NCBI GenBank assembly: GCA_028704945.1
Contig: JAQWEL010000004.1
Coordinates: forward strand, 1-64,000
Length of the DNA stretch: 64,000 nt
Source: Patescibacteria group bacterium
Lineage (GTDB): Bacteria > Patescibacteriota > Patescibacteriia > Patescibacteriales > Patescibacteriaceae
Direction of reading: 5' to 3'
A model generated the notes under the pieces. That model was not told the DNA's origin, did not search any database, and worked only from the letters and a program-made list of their open reading frames with translations. Position numbers and translations under genes: made by a program. Positions 8,949-16,674 of the stretch are shown piece after piece (position 1 is the stretch's first letter; each line of letters starts with the position of its first letter).

Positions 8949-9093
8949 CAACACATTTTTGGTGTGTCAGACCGACGTATTTGTCGTAAAATTAGTCAAA
9001 AATTAAAAAACTCAGTTTAAGCTGAGTTTTTTTGCTGGAGTCAAATATGTGAAAAATGTCAGTAAATAAAGGAAATTATTAATTCGAATCCGA
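8949..9093. repeat. Cassette-leading repeat R1, copy 1
   Basis: About 145 bp, clearly related to 12563-12705. Shared parts in order are CAACACATTTTTGGTGTGT, an intrinsic terminator hairpin (9006-9034 here) with a seven-T tail, and a closing AATTCGAATCCGA that resembles a tRNA T-loop. It lies directly after the duplicated tRNA-Asn end and before the first accessory gene. Confidence 0.75.
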
Positions 9094-9142
9094 TTGCCAG
9101 TTGTTTTATTATTAGATTTAGATAGAATATTGATATAAATAT

Positions 9143-10384
9143 ATGAAAATAAATAAAGAAGGTGAATTAGAATGGACGCCAACTGATATTGCTGAAGCAA
9201 TATCGTTGTTATTCAATTCTAAGCGTCCCAGGAAAATACCTAAAAACAAAAAAGAAAAAATAGGTATAATTATTGCCATAAAAACAATTGACGATTTTGA
9301 TAGAATTAAATTGGAAAATGATGTTGTTTTGGAAATAAATCAATATTTGAAATCATCAAAATCAGAGGAAGAATTTGAAGTTTTGTATTATCCAAAAGAA
9401 CTTTCAGAAAGAATAACTGATGAAAAAACCGCCAAAGCTTATTTGGCAAAATCAAGAGGACATCTAATAGTTTATGGTCTAATGGAACAGGGTAAAATTG
9501 ATGGAGATAACAAGTATTTATTTAAGCTTCATGGAGTCGTTAGGCATTCTCCGATCTCGACTATTTTAAGTAAAATTTTTTCTTTAGAATTTAGAGAATT
9601 GTTACCGAGTAAGATTATTTTTTCTGAGAATGACGAGGTACTCGGCTTTGAATTAACCGAAAAGTGTCTAAAGCATGTTATTAAGTACATAGTGGCTATA
9701 GCTTCTTTTGTTTCAGGTGATTTAAAATTATCTAAAGCTTTATATTTTGAGATAAAAAATGACATTGAAGGAATAAATAACTATGAAAACATAGATGTTT
9801 TAAAAATTATTATTAGTAGGATACCAAAGAGAATTACGGAAGTGATGTCAGTTTATCTTGGTGTTTATTATAATTTATATACTTCAAAAAGAGATAATAA
9901 ATATATTGCAAGCTGCAAGGAATATCTAGATATAATAAAAGAAACAGATCCTGAGAACTTACAGGCGTGTTTTCTAAGATCAATGTATTATTTCTTCGAA
10001 GGAAATATACAACAAGCAATTAATGAAATTAAAAGATTGGACGGTAGTGATACAGTTACGAAGCTTAATTTAGGTTTTTTATTAGCATATAGCGGAGATA
10101 TAAATGGTGCTTTGTATAATTATAAAAAGACTTTTTATAAATCGACATTTTCTAATATATATAATGACACTGAGATTTTTATATCTGATGTTTTGGAAAA
10201 AGAACCCAAAAAGACTCAACTCTATTTTTTTAGAGGGTTTATAAATTTTAAACTAAAGAATGATGTTAAGTTGGCCAAAGAAGATTTTCTATTTTTTTTA
10301 CAAAAAAAGAAAAAAGGTGAATTTGTAAAATTAGAAAAATTAGCACAGAAGTATTTATCAATTATTGATAGAAAAAATAATTAG
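9143..10384 (+). CDS. Hypothetical protein with TPR-like C-terminal region
   Basis: 413 aa, family not recognised. The N-terminal ~150 residues are alpha/beta with a hydrophobic strand IGIIIAIKTIDDFD (~40-53), reminiscent of, but not assignable to, nucleotide-binding folds. Residues ~170-405 are helical and contain at least four TPR-like pairs (for example YLDIIKETDPENLQACFLRSMYYFFEGNIQQAINEIKRLD cut over ~262-300, and LGFLLAYSGDINGALYNYKK). There is no signal peptide. It is first in a three-gene segment bracketed by the R1 repeats, with very AT-rich codon use. It could be a scaffold for protein-protein contacts; function unknown. Confidence 0.6.
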   Translation: MKINKEGELEWTPTDIAEAISLLFNSKRPRKIPKNKKEKIGIIIAIKTIDDFDRIKLENDVVLEINQYLKSSKSEEEFEVLYYPKELSERITDEKTAKAYLAKSRGHLIVYGLMEQGKIDGDNKYLFKLHGVVRHSPISTILSKIFSLEFRELLPSKIIFSENDEVLGFELTEKCLKHVIKYIVAIASFVSGDLKLSKALYFEIKNDIEGINNYENIDVLKIIISRIPKRITEVMSVYLGVYYNLYTSKRDNKYIASCKEYLDIIKETDPENLQACFLRSMYYFFEGNIQQAINEIKRLDGSDTVTKLNLGFLLAYSGDINGALYNYKKTFYKSTFSNIYNDTEIFISDVLEKEPKKTQLYFFRGFINFKLKNDVKLAKEDFLFFLQKKKKGEFVKLEKLAQKYLSIIDRKNN

Positions 10385-10420
10385 TAGATTTTTTAAGGAA
10401 TTCAAGATTATAATAATTTT

Positions 10421-11863
10421 ATGAGTTTAAGTTATCACGACAAAGAAGGCGTTATTTTTTCTCGATTGGAAGTTGCTCACAATCCCGCGATTGCCAAAAT
10501 TAGAGGAGAATTTTTTGAGATTGAAAATAAGTTTTTAAGAAATTATATTCAAAATGAAAAAGTACTCGTTGCTGGTTCAGGCTTGGGCCATGATGCCTTA
10601 GAATTAGCGAAGAATAATTTAGAAGTTGTTGGTGTTGAATTACTAGAAGCACTTGTAATTTATTCTAACAAAAAAGCAATAGAAGCAGACTTTAAAAATT
10701 TAAAGTTTATTTGTGGTGATATTAATAAATTACCATTTAAAGATAATTTTTTTGATTCGTGTGTTTTGAATATGGGCACTATCGGTAATTTTGATAATAA
10801 AAAAGAAATAATTAATGAGTTGCTGCGGGTATCCAATAAATTATATTTTGATTTTTATCCACCCACCAAGAAGGGATTAGAAAGACGGAAAGAAATGTAT
10901 ACGCAAGAAGGCTGGGAAAATGTTCTTATTATGGATAATGCGCTGGTTAGTGATGATGGCCTATATTCTAAATCTATTAACAAGAGCGATATTCAAAAAA
11001 TAGCCAATGATTTGAAGGCTGATATATCTTTTTACACTTTAAACGATTTTGCTGTTATGGCCGTCTTAAGAAGTGGAGACGCTCCAGTTTTTAAAATGGA
11101 AACTATTAAAGGACCAAATAATAGCGAGGTGTCATTTTGTCCAGAAAGAGGTGGGATTATATCGTCTCTTAAATTAAAAGGGAAAGAGGTTTTGTATATG
11201 GATAATGATAGCTTTAAAGATACACAAAAAAATGTTAGAGGCGGTATACCAATTCTTTTTCCTAATGCCGGCCCCGTTGAAGATAGCCGCTACAAATTAA
11301 AACAACATGGTTTTGCTAGAACATCTGATAAATGGAAAGCTGATAATAATATAGAAAAATTAGTTGCCGATAAAAAAACTATGGAAGCTTATCCATATAA
11401 TTTTTCTTTAGAAATTAAAAATGACATTGAAGAAGATGGTTCAGTCTTGTTATCTCAAGAAGTTACCAATTTGGAATCAAATAAAGACTTGCCATTAGCA
11501 ATGGGTTTACATCCGTACTTTCGAGTGCCAACTGACAAGAAAAAAGATATTAAGTTCAATTTCATCGGCGGAGATATCATTGAAAATGATGTAAAAAACT
11601 GGTCAAACGACGGTACTACAAGTATTGAAAATCCAAAGATAAAAAATCCTGATGAGGTTTTGCGAATAGAAATTCCTGATCTCGGGACTTTAATTATGGA
11701 TGTATCTCAGGAATATAACCGGATTTGGGTTTGGTCGCAACCCGGAAAGGATTTTATTTGTATCGAACCAGCTATGCGTGAAGAGGGTGGTTTAGTTAAT
11801 GAACCAGAAATGATAAAGTCTGGTCAAAAATTTTCAGGTAAAGTTAAATTTAGTCTTGAATAA
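10421..11863 (+). CDS. Fusion of class I SAM methyltransferase and aldose-1-epimerase-like domain
   Basis: 480 aa in two domains. Residues 1 to ~215 are a Rossmann methyltransferase with SAM motif I VLVAGSGLGHDAL (48-60), acidic VGVE (70-73) and a CGDINKLPF motif (98-106). Residues ~225-480 form a galactose-mutarotase/glucose-6-phosphate 1-epimerase-like barrel with GGIPILFPNAGP (274-285), His296 in QHGFAR, His364 in GLHPYFR and Glu449 in CIEPA. These match the two catalytic His and the Glu of the YeaD-like group. The reading frame is continuous, so this is a true fusion here. It may modify a sugar or nucleotide-sugar; the acceptor is unknown. Confidence 0.8.
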   Translation: MSLSYHDKEGVIFSRLEVAHNPAIAKIRGEFFEIENKFLRNYIQNEKVLVAGSGLGHDALELAKNNLEVVGVELLEALVIYSNKKAIEADFKNLKFICGDINKLPFKDNFFDSCVLNMGTIGNFDNKKEIINELLRVSNKLYFDFYPPTKKGLERRKEMYTQEGWENVLIMDNALVSDDGLYSKSINKSDIQKIANDLKADISFYTLNDFAVMAVLRSGDAPVFKMETIKGPNNSEVSFCPERGGIISSLKLKGKEVLYMDNDSFKDTQKNVRGGIPILFPNAGPVEDSRYKLKQHGFARTSDKWKADNNIEKLVADKKTMEAYPYNFSLEIKNDIEEDGSVLLSQEVTNLESNKDLPLAMGLHPYFRVPTDKKKDIKFNFIGGDIIENDVKNWSNDGTTSIENPKIKNPDEVLRIEIPDLGTLIMDVSQEYNRIWVWSQPGKDFICIEPAMREEGGLVNEPEMIKSGQKFSGKVKFSLE

Positions 11864-12009
11864 AGTGATGTGTAATTAGGCCTTGATTTGTAATGTTTAA
11901 TAAGGATTGAATTTGAAAGGAAATTTTTTAATCAATTTTAAATTAATAGTAAACTTGCGTAAGGCGAAGTGACTATTTATAATAATACGGGATAATAAAT
12001 ACAAATAAT

Positions 12010-12528
12010 ATGGCTGATCATTTAGTCGATGTTGTTAATTTAAATGACGACATCATTGGGCAAGATTTAAAAAGTAATAAAATCGCGAAAGATTTTATTT
12101 CTCGCGTGGTAGCTATTTTGTTGTTAGACGAAAATAATAATATAATTCTTTGTCGCCGTTCAGATAAAAAAATTAATGCGGCAGGCAAATACGATTTAGC
12201 TGCTTTTGGCAACGTTGAGGCTGGAGAATCTTATGATAATGCTGCCGCCAGAGAATTAAAAGAAGAATTGGGCATTGAATGTAATCTAAAATTGTTAGAT
12301 AAGTTTTATCAAGAAGTGCATAATGATGATAAAACGTATAAAATATTTTGCGGTGTTTTCGTGGGAATAACAGATCAGGAGTTAAAATTAAATCATGAAT
12401 TAGTCGAAGTTAAAAAAATGACAATAATTGAAGTAGAAAAAGATTTAATAAATAATAGTAGTAACTATTGCCCTGGATTTATAAATGATTTTAATAGAGT
12501 TAGGAATAAACTAGCTGTTGGTAATTAG
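12010..12528 (+). CDS. Nudix hydrolase (isopentenyl-PP-isomerase-like subgroup)
   Basis: 172 aa. A complete Nudix box runs from Gly67 to Ile89 (G67, E73, R81, E82, E85, E86, G88), so a metal-dependent pyrophosphohydrolase is likely. The start, with a substrate-independent strand and ISRVVAILLLDENNNIILCRRS, resembles the IDI/YfcD-like Nudix branch. The last 14 codons are duplicated at 15565-15609 after the ars operon, still encoding the same peptide with two conservative changes. Substrate unknown. Confidence 0.85.
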   Translation: MADHLVDVVNLNDDIIGQDLKSNKIAKDFISRVVAILLLDENNNIILCRRSDKKINAAGKYDLAAFGNVEAGESYDNAAARELKEELGIECNLKLLDKFYQEVHNDDKTYKIFCGVFVGITDQELKLNHELVEVKKMTIIEVEKDLINNSSNYCPGFINDFNRVRNKLAVGN

Positions 12529-12535
12529 TTAAAAA
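12484..12535. repeat. Nudix-tail repeat, copy 1
   Basis: A 52-bp segment at the 3' end of the Nudix gene and just past its stop. It matches 15565-15616 at 49 of 52 positions. The two copies flank the ars cassette. Confidence 0.85.
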
Positions 12536-12562
12536 GTTCGGAAAGTGTCCATATATACGAAG

Positions 12563-12705
12563 CAACACATTTTTGGTGTGTTAGACTTGCGGAAGTCGTC
12601 CAATGTCAGCCAAAATCAAAAAAATTCAGCCTAAACTGAGTTTTTTTGTTGTAGCCAAATATTTAAAATAGGCATAAACAAAGGATATTCTTAATTCGAA
12701 TCCGA
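12563..12705. repeat. Cassette-leading repeat R1, copy 2
   Basis: Diverged copy of 8949-9093. It has the same CAACACATTTTTGGTGTGT start, a terminator hairpin with a seven-T tail at 12620-12648, and the same AATTCGAATCCGA end. It precedes the arsR promoter. The unit from copy 1 to copy 2 is about 3.6 kb. Confidence 0.75.
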
Positions 12706-12730
12706 GATTTGTCTGGAATTTGTTAAATAG

Positions 12731-12775
12731 TTGACTATCATTTTAATTAAGAGTATCATATCAATATAAATTGAT
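12731..12775 (+). promoter_or_regulatory. ars operon promoter and ArsR operator
   Basis: TTGACT (12731-12736) and TATCAT (12754-12759) with 17-bp spacing. They are followed at once by the inverted repeat ATCAAT-ATAA-ATTGAT (12760-12775), which would cover the transcription start. This is a suitable operator for the ArsR protein encoded 10 bp further on. Confidence 0.7.
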
Positions 12776-12785
12776 TATATAAAAT

Positions 12786-13100
12786 ATGAAAGCAAAATGT
12801 TGTACAAATAAAAAGCTAACCGAAGAGTTTACTAATCTCGCTAAGTTTTTAAGAATCATCGGAGACGATAACCGCTTAAGAATTTTGTGTCTATTGAAAG
12901 ATGGAGAGCTTTGTGTTTGTGAAATATATTCTAATTTGGATTTATCCCAAAATCTCGTTTCCAGCCACTTAAAAGTTATGCTTGATTTTGGTCTACTTAA
13001 AATTAGACAGGAGTGGAAGAAAAATTATTATTCTATAAATCCTATAATATTTAAAAAATATAACTTATCATTAACTAATTTCTTAAAAAACTATGAATAA
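12786..13100 (+). CDS. arsR: ArsR-family metalloid-responsive repressor
   Basis: 104 aa winged helix-turn-helix. The effector-binding motif ELCVCEI (41-47, Cys43 and Cys45) lies on the DNA-contacting helix, as in classical As(III)-sensing ArsR, and a Cys pair at 5-6 may add a ligand. The recognition helix region is LSQNLVSSHLKVM. Its stop overlaps the next gene by 8 nt, so it heads a translationally coupled five-gene operon. It would bind the inverted repeat at 12760-12775 and release on binding arsenic. Confidence 0.9.
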   Translation: MKAKCCTNKKLTEEFTNLAKFLRIIGDDNRLRILCLLKDGELCVCEIYSNLDLSQNLVSSHLKVMLDFGLLKIRQEWKKNYYSINPIIFKKYNLSLTNFLKNYE

Positions 13101-13401
13101 TCAAATCAGCTCAATTCAAGTTTTAGGATCTGGTTGTCCAACTTGCAAGAAACTTCACGAATTAACTAAAGAAGCGGTTAGAGAGCTGAATATCACTACA
13201 GAAGTAGAATATATCTCCGATATTCAAAAATTGCTGGATACTGGAATGATGTCTTCACCAGTCTTAGTTGTTAATGGCAAGGCAGTTTTAGCTGGCGGTT
13301 TACTAAGTATTGAAAAAATTAAAGAGTTGCTAAGCACTAACAATGAACAACCTGAAATTAAAGAAAAGGGTGGTTGTTGTTCTTGCGGTGGTAAATGCTA
13401 A
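13093..13401 (+). CDS. Thioredoxin-like small protein (ArsE-like)
   Basis: 102 aa with a redox centre CPTC at Cys15/Cys18 in GSGCPTCKK, in the thioredoxin-like 'redox-active disulfide protein' group. A C-terminal Cys-rich tail (GGCCSCGGKC) could carry a soft metal. In other bacteria such proteins stand beside DUF318/ArsP permeases and in arsE-F-G clusters. Here it lies between arsR and the permease, so a role in handing thiol-bound arsenicals or reducing equivalents to the transporters is inferred. Confidence 0.8.
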   Translation: MNNQISSIQVLGSGCPTCKKLHELTKEAVRELNITTEVEYISDIQKLLDTGMMSSPVLVVNGKAVLAGGLLSIEKIKELLSTNNEQPEIKEKGGCCSCGGKC

Positions 13402-13404
13402 ATT

Positions 13405-14370
13405 ATGTTTTATCCAATTCAATTATTAGCTGATTGGTTAACTTATTCTGTCTTTGGAATTGTACCAAAAACTTTGCTCGCCAGCGCGGTTAATTTTTTT
13501 ATTTTTGATACTTTTAAAATCATTATTCTCTTATTAGTGATTATTTTTGTGGTGTCATTTATTAGAACTTATTTACCGCCTGAAAAAGTTCGTTTATTTT
13601 TGGCCAAGAAGAATAAGCTAACTGGTCATATTTTTGCTTCACTGTTAGGAATAATTACGCCCTTTTGTTCTTGTTCTGCTGTGCCTTTATTTTTGGGTTT
13701 TGTTGAAGTTGGCGTACCTCTGGGCGTCACCTTTTCTTTTTTGGTCGCTTCGCCAATGATTAATGAAGTCGCCTTAGTTTTACTAATTGGTCTTTTTGGT
13801 TGGAAAATAGCTTTAATCTATATAATTTCTGGCCTTCTAATCGCCATTATCTCGGGTTTAATTATTGATCGTCTCAAAGTTGAACATTTAGTGGCTGATT
13901 TTGTTTGGAAACATAGTAGGTTAAATAATACCGCTTTAATCATTAAGATGACTTTTAAAGAAAGATTAAATTATTCAAAAGATTATGCTTTAGATATTGT
14001 TAAGAAAGTTTGGTTTTATATTATTATCGGAGTTGGTATCGGAGCTTGGATTCATGGGTACGTACCAGCTGACTTTTTAGCCCAGTACGCTGGAGCTGAT
14101 AAATGGTATGCTGTTCCGTTGGCTACTTTAATTGGTATTCCGCTTTATTCCAACGCTGCTGGGGTAATCCCGTTAGTTAGTGCTTTAGCTGAAAAGGGTG
14201 TAGCTATAGGCACTACTTTAGCTTTTATGATGGCAGTTACCGCTTTATCGCTTCCAGAATTCATAATTTTAAAGAAAGTTATAAAAACTAAACTTATAGT
14301 TATCTTTGCTTCGGTAGTTGGTCTAGGAATTATCTTTACTGGTTATTTATTTAATGCAATTTTAAAATAA
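13405..14370 (+). CDS. arsP: DUF318-type permease, ArsP-like organoarsenical efflux
   Basis: 321 aa with about eight membrane segments. It carries the ArsP/DUF318 signature PFCSCSAVP (Cys88, Cys90), with the following GFVEVGVPLG helix and SPMINEVALVLL. The second half repeats the fold with GIPLYSNAAGVIPL. Known ArsP proteins export trivalent organoarsenicals such as methylarsenite and roxarsone(III). It starts 4 nt after the thioredoxin-like gene and is co-directional, so it belongs to the arsR operon. Confidence 0.88.
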   Translation: MFYPIQLLADWLTYSVFGIVPKTLLASAVNFFIFDTFKIIILLLVIIFVVSFIRTYLPPEKVRLFLAKKNKLTGHIFASLLGIITPFCSCSAVPLFLGFVEVGVPLGVTFSFLVASPMINEVALVLLIGLFGWKIALIYIISGLLIAIISGLIIDRLKVEHLVADFVWKHSRLNNTALIIKMTFKERLNYSKDYALDIVKKVWFYIIIGVGIGAWIHGYVPADFLAQYAGADKWYAVPLATLIGIPLYSNAAGVIPLVSALAEKGVAIGTTLAFMMAVTALSLPEFIILKKVIKTKLIVIFASVVGLGIIFTGYLFNAILK

Positions 14371-14374
14371 TATT

Positions 14375-14839
14375 ATGAACAAGAAAGTCTTGACTTTTAT
14401 TTTGTTAATTTTAAGCATATTCATTTTTACTGGCTGTAGTTCAAGCAATAATAAATCTAAGTCATCTGGCACAAACGAAGTTAAAGCCAGTGAAACTAAA
14501 TTAAAAGCTGATAAGGTTCAAGTATTCACTTTCCACGCTACTAAGCGTTGCGCTACTTGTATTGCTATCGGTAAATTGTCTGGCGAAACGGTTGAAGAAT
14601 ATTACCAGCCAGAACTACGTGATGGTAAGATAGAAGTCCGGGAAATAAATATTGATTTACCGGAAAACAAAGAACTCGCTGAAAAATTTCAGGCTAGTGG
14701 TTCATCTTTAAAAATTAATGCTATTTATGATGGACAAGATTATATAACCGAAGATACTGCCGTTTGGCGTTTAACTTCAAATCCAGATCAGTATAAAAGT
14801 TACTTAAAAAATAAGATTGACAACCTTTTGGGTAAATAA
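14375..14839 (+). CDS. Lipoprotein with CxxC thioredoxin-like domain (ArsF-like)
   Basis: 154 aa. The signal peptide ends in a lipobox-like FTGC (Cys21), followed by a Ser/Lys-rich linker. The folded part holds HATKRCATC (Cys59, Cys62), the pattern of the family named ArsF in databases, a partner of ArsG. It would act outside the membrane. The start lies 4 nt after arsP. Arsenic-related function is inferred from its neighbours. Confidence 0.75.
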   Translation: MNKKVLTFILLILSIFIFTGCSSSNNKSKSSGTNEVKASETKLKADKVQVFTFHATKRCATCIAIGKLSGETVEEYYQPELRDGKIEVREINIDLPENKELAEKFQASGSSLKINAIYDGQDYITEDTAVWRLTSNPDQYKSYLKNKIDNLLGK

Positions 14840-14840
14840 T

Positions 14841-15566
14841 ATGGATGTAATAAATAATCTTATTGATAATTATAATTTACCAATATTAACGGCTTTTCTC
14901 TTAGGAATTTTGACTTCAATTAGCCCTTGTCCGCTAGCAACTAATATTACTGCCGTCGCTTTTATATCTAAAGATATCAAAGTCCCTAGCCGCACGATTC
15001 TCTCCGGACTCTTTTATACACTTGGTCGAGGCATTAGTTATACTTTATTGGCTACATTAATTTATTTTGGTTTGTCATCTTTTAAAATTTCTAGTATTTT
15101 TCAGGGTTGGGGTGATAAAGTTCTTGGTCCAGTGTTGATAATTACTGGCCTCATAATGTTTGATATCATTAAAATTAATTTAAAAACTAGTGGTAAAGCT
15201 GAAAAATTGAAGATGTGGTTATTGAATAAAGGTTATTTGGGATCACTAACTCTCGGAATGCTATTTGCTTTCGCTTTTTGTCCTTATAGTGGTGTTTTAT
15301 TTTTTGGCGTTCTTGTTCCGCTAATATTTAAATCAGCTAGTGGATTGCTACTGCCGTCTGTTTTTGCCTTAGGTACTGGATTGCCAGTAATTATATTTTC
15401 ATTTCTAATTGCTTTTAGCATGAAAACGGTTAGCCCGGCTTTTAAGTCGGTGCAGAAAGTTGAGAAGTGGTTAAGATATGGAGTCGCTATGGTATTTATT
15501 TTGGCTGGATTATATTACACTCAATACTTAATAAAGTATTTAATAAGATATTTGATAGATTTGTAA
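14841..15566 (+). CDS. CcdA/DsbD-type membrane protein (ArsG-like efflux permease)
   Basis: 241 aa with six membrane segments. It contains the CcdA signature SISPCPLATN (Cys30) in the first half and FAFCPYSGVLFF in the second, the two Cys used by thiol electron-transfer proteins. Next to the CxxC lipoprotein it matches the ArsF/ArsG pairing. The open frame extends to a TTG at 14817 inside the previous gene, but I chose the ATG at 14841, 1 nt after that gene's stop. The stop codon lies right at the junction with the Nudix-tail repeat. Confidence 0.8.
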   Translation: MDVINNLIDNYNLPILTAFLLGILTSISPCPLATNITAVAFISKDIKVPSRTILSGLFYTLGRGISYTLLATLIYFGLSSFKISSIFQGWGDKVLGPVLIITGLIMFDIIKINLKTSGKAEKLKMWLLNKGYLGSLTLGMLFAFAFCPYSGVLFFGVLVPLIFKSASGLLLPSVFALGTGLPVIIFSFLIAFSMKTVSPAFKSVQKVEKWLRYGVAMVFILAGLYYTQYLIKYLIRYLIDL

Positions 15567-15616
15567 TGATTTTAATAGAGTTAGGAATAAGCTAGTTATT
15601 GGTAATTAGTTAAAAA
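15565..15616. repeat. Nudix-tail repeat, copy 2 (pseudogene remnant)
   Basis: 49 of 52 bases match 12484-12535. It still reads as the last 14 codons of the Nudix gene plus a TAG stop, fused to the stop of the ArsG-like gene. It marks the right border of the ars cassette. Confidence 0.85.
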
Positions 15617-15673
15617 AAGTTTCTGAATATATTTTTAAACTGACGAATTACGTGGCGCAGAGTGATTAATATT

Positions 15674-15702
15674 AAAAAACCCAAGCTTTATCGCTTGGGT
15701 TT
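15674..15702 (-). terminator. Intrinsic terminator of the kinase transcript
   Basis: A perfect 10-bp stem (AAACCCAAGC/GCTTGGGTTT) has a T-run on the minus strand. It ends the minus-strand transcript of the kinase-like gene and the small frame beside it. Confidence 0.8.
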
Positions 15703-15708
15703 ATGTTT

Positions 15709-15916
15709 TTAATTGATGATTTCATAGTGTAACATATCAATAACAAAATCTTGGAAGGATTGTCCTGGATTCTCCTTTGTCCAATTTGCTATGGCAGCAG
15801 TTAAGCATGCTTGACTGATGTTTTTGAGTGAGCAGTCATCGGTTTTGAATTCTCCTTTTGTAAAGCTTGATGAGTTTCTTTTCCTACCCCATATGGATGA
15901 AATAAACTGATTTCAT
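15709..15916 (-). pseudogene. Small ORF with apparent +1 frame break
   Basis: A strong Shine-Dalgarno (AGGAG) precedes an ATG at 15916, but that frame stops after ten codons. The next frame is open for 60+ codons to 15709 (...CSLKNISQACLTAAIANW...DFVIDMLHYEIIN). Deleting one G in the GGGG run near 15889 would give a single protein of ~68 aa. It could be a sequencing slip, a true pseudogene or phase variation. The protein is not recognised. It follows the kinase-like gene by 10 nt and ends at the terminator. Confidence 0.4.
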
Positions 15917-15926
15917 GGTAGTCTCC

Positions 15927-16496
15927 TTAGGAAGTTTTGAATATTATGTTTTTTATTATCGTTGCCACTTCAATGGATGTTATGTCACTAGTGTCAATGT
16001 GAAAACAATTTGTTTTAAACTGTTTAAATATTTCAGCCACGCGATTAAGAAAATCACTTTTTGCTTCAACATCATCCACTTCGTTTAATTTTTTGGTACG
16101 CTCTTTGATTCTTTGGTCGCGAATATCAGGGCGAGCATTTAGAATAAAACTAATATCAGGTTTAATTATGCCGAAATCGTCGTGGATGTCTTTAATCATC
16201 GGATCTTTTACTATATGATAGGCGTAAGTTGACTGGTAGTAACGATCGCAAACCACGGAAGTCGTTTTCAATAATTGTTTAATCTGTCTTGAATCAACTT
16301 GTGTTGCTAATCGATAAAAGCAGTATCGTTCAAGCGGATTAGCATGGTCATTGATAACTCGCTTAAATGGACTGAAACAGTTGTTTGGAGTTTTATAATA
16401 TTGGAAATTGCAGTCAGAGGCAATAATTTTTGCCACCGTTGTTTTGAAAGTGCCGTCAACTCCTTCAATGGCAATGAAGAGGCGTTTTTCTCTCAT
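15927..16496 (-). CDS. Thymidylate-kinase-like P-loop kinase with altered Walker A
   Basis: 189 aa. Fold and motifs resemble dTMP/deoxynucleoside kinases: N-terminal LFIAIEGVDGTFKTT (P-loop), CDRYYQSTYAY (the DRY/DRYx motif), LNARPDIRDQRIKER (LID Arg). In the Walker A the Gly normally before Lys is Phe (GVDGTFKT). A longer frame begins at 16529, but I chose the ATG at 16496 because AGGAG lies 6 nt ahead. It may phosphorylate a nucleotide or another small substrate. The strong Shine-Dalgarno is unlike most neighbours. Confidence 0.7.
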   Translation of the reverse strand: MREKRLFIAIEGVDGTFKTTVAKIIASDCNFQYYKTPNNCFSPFKRVINDHANPLERYCFYRLATQVDSRQIKQLLKTTSVVCDRYYQSTYAYHIVKDPMIKDIHDDFGIIKPDISFILNARPDIRDQRIKERTKKLNEVDDVEAKSDFLNRVAEIFKQFKTNCFHIDTSDITSIEVATIIKNIIFKTS

Positions 16497-16674
16497 TTTA
16501 ATCTCCTGGATATTTTTTTTAAATAGCAATTATTTTTGGTTATTTGTGATAATGTTTAACATTTTTAATACTTTTTGTCAATATTATTTTTATTAGCCTG
16601 TCATTTAAAGGCCTTGGTTTGACTATTGATTTATTTAAACTTAAAATAAAAAGATATAATTTATATCTACTCAA

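Noticed and set aside
8660-8956. 98-codon minus-strand frame across tRNA-Asn and element B
   Set aside because: It overlaps a certain tRNA on the opposite strand, and its protein comes from hairpins and repeats. Similar frames over tRNA-Leu (36241-36616) are rejected for the same reason.
8949-12705. CRISPR or integron attC array
   Set aside because: Only two copies of R1, 3.6 kb apart, with genes between. No Cas, integrase or regular spacers.
9143-15620. Insertion sequence or prophage island
   Set aside because: No transposase, integrase, terminase or portal protein. The segment is accessory by its repeats and its position beside a tRNA, but not a typical prophage.
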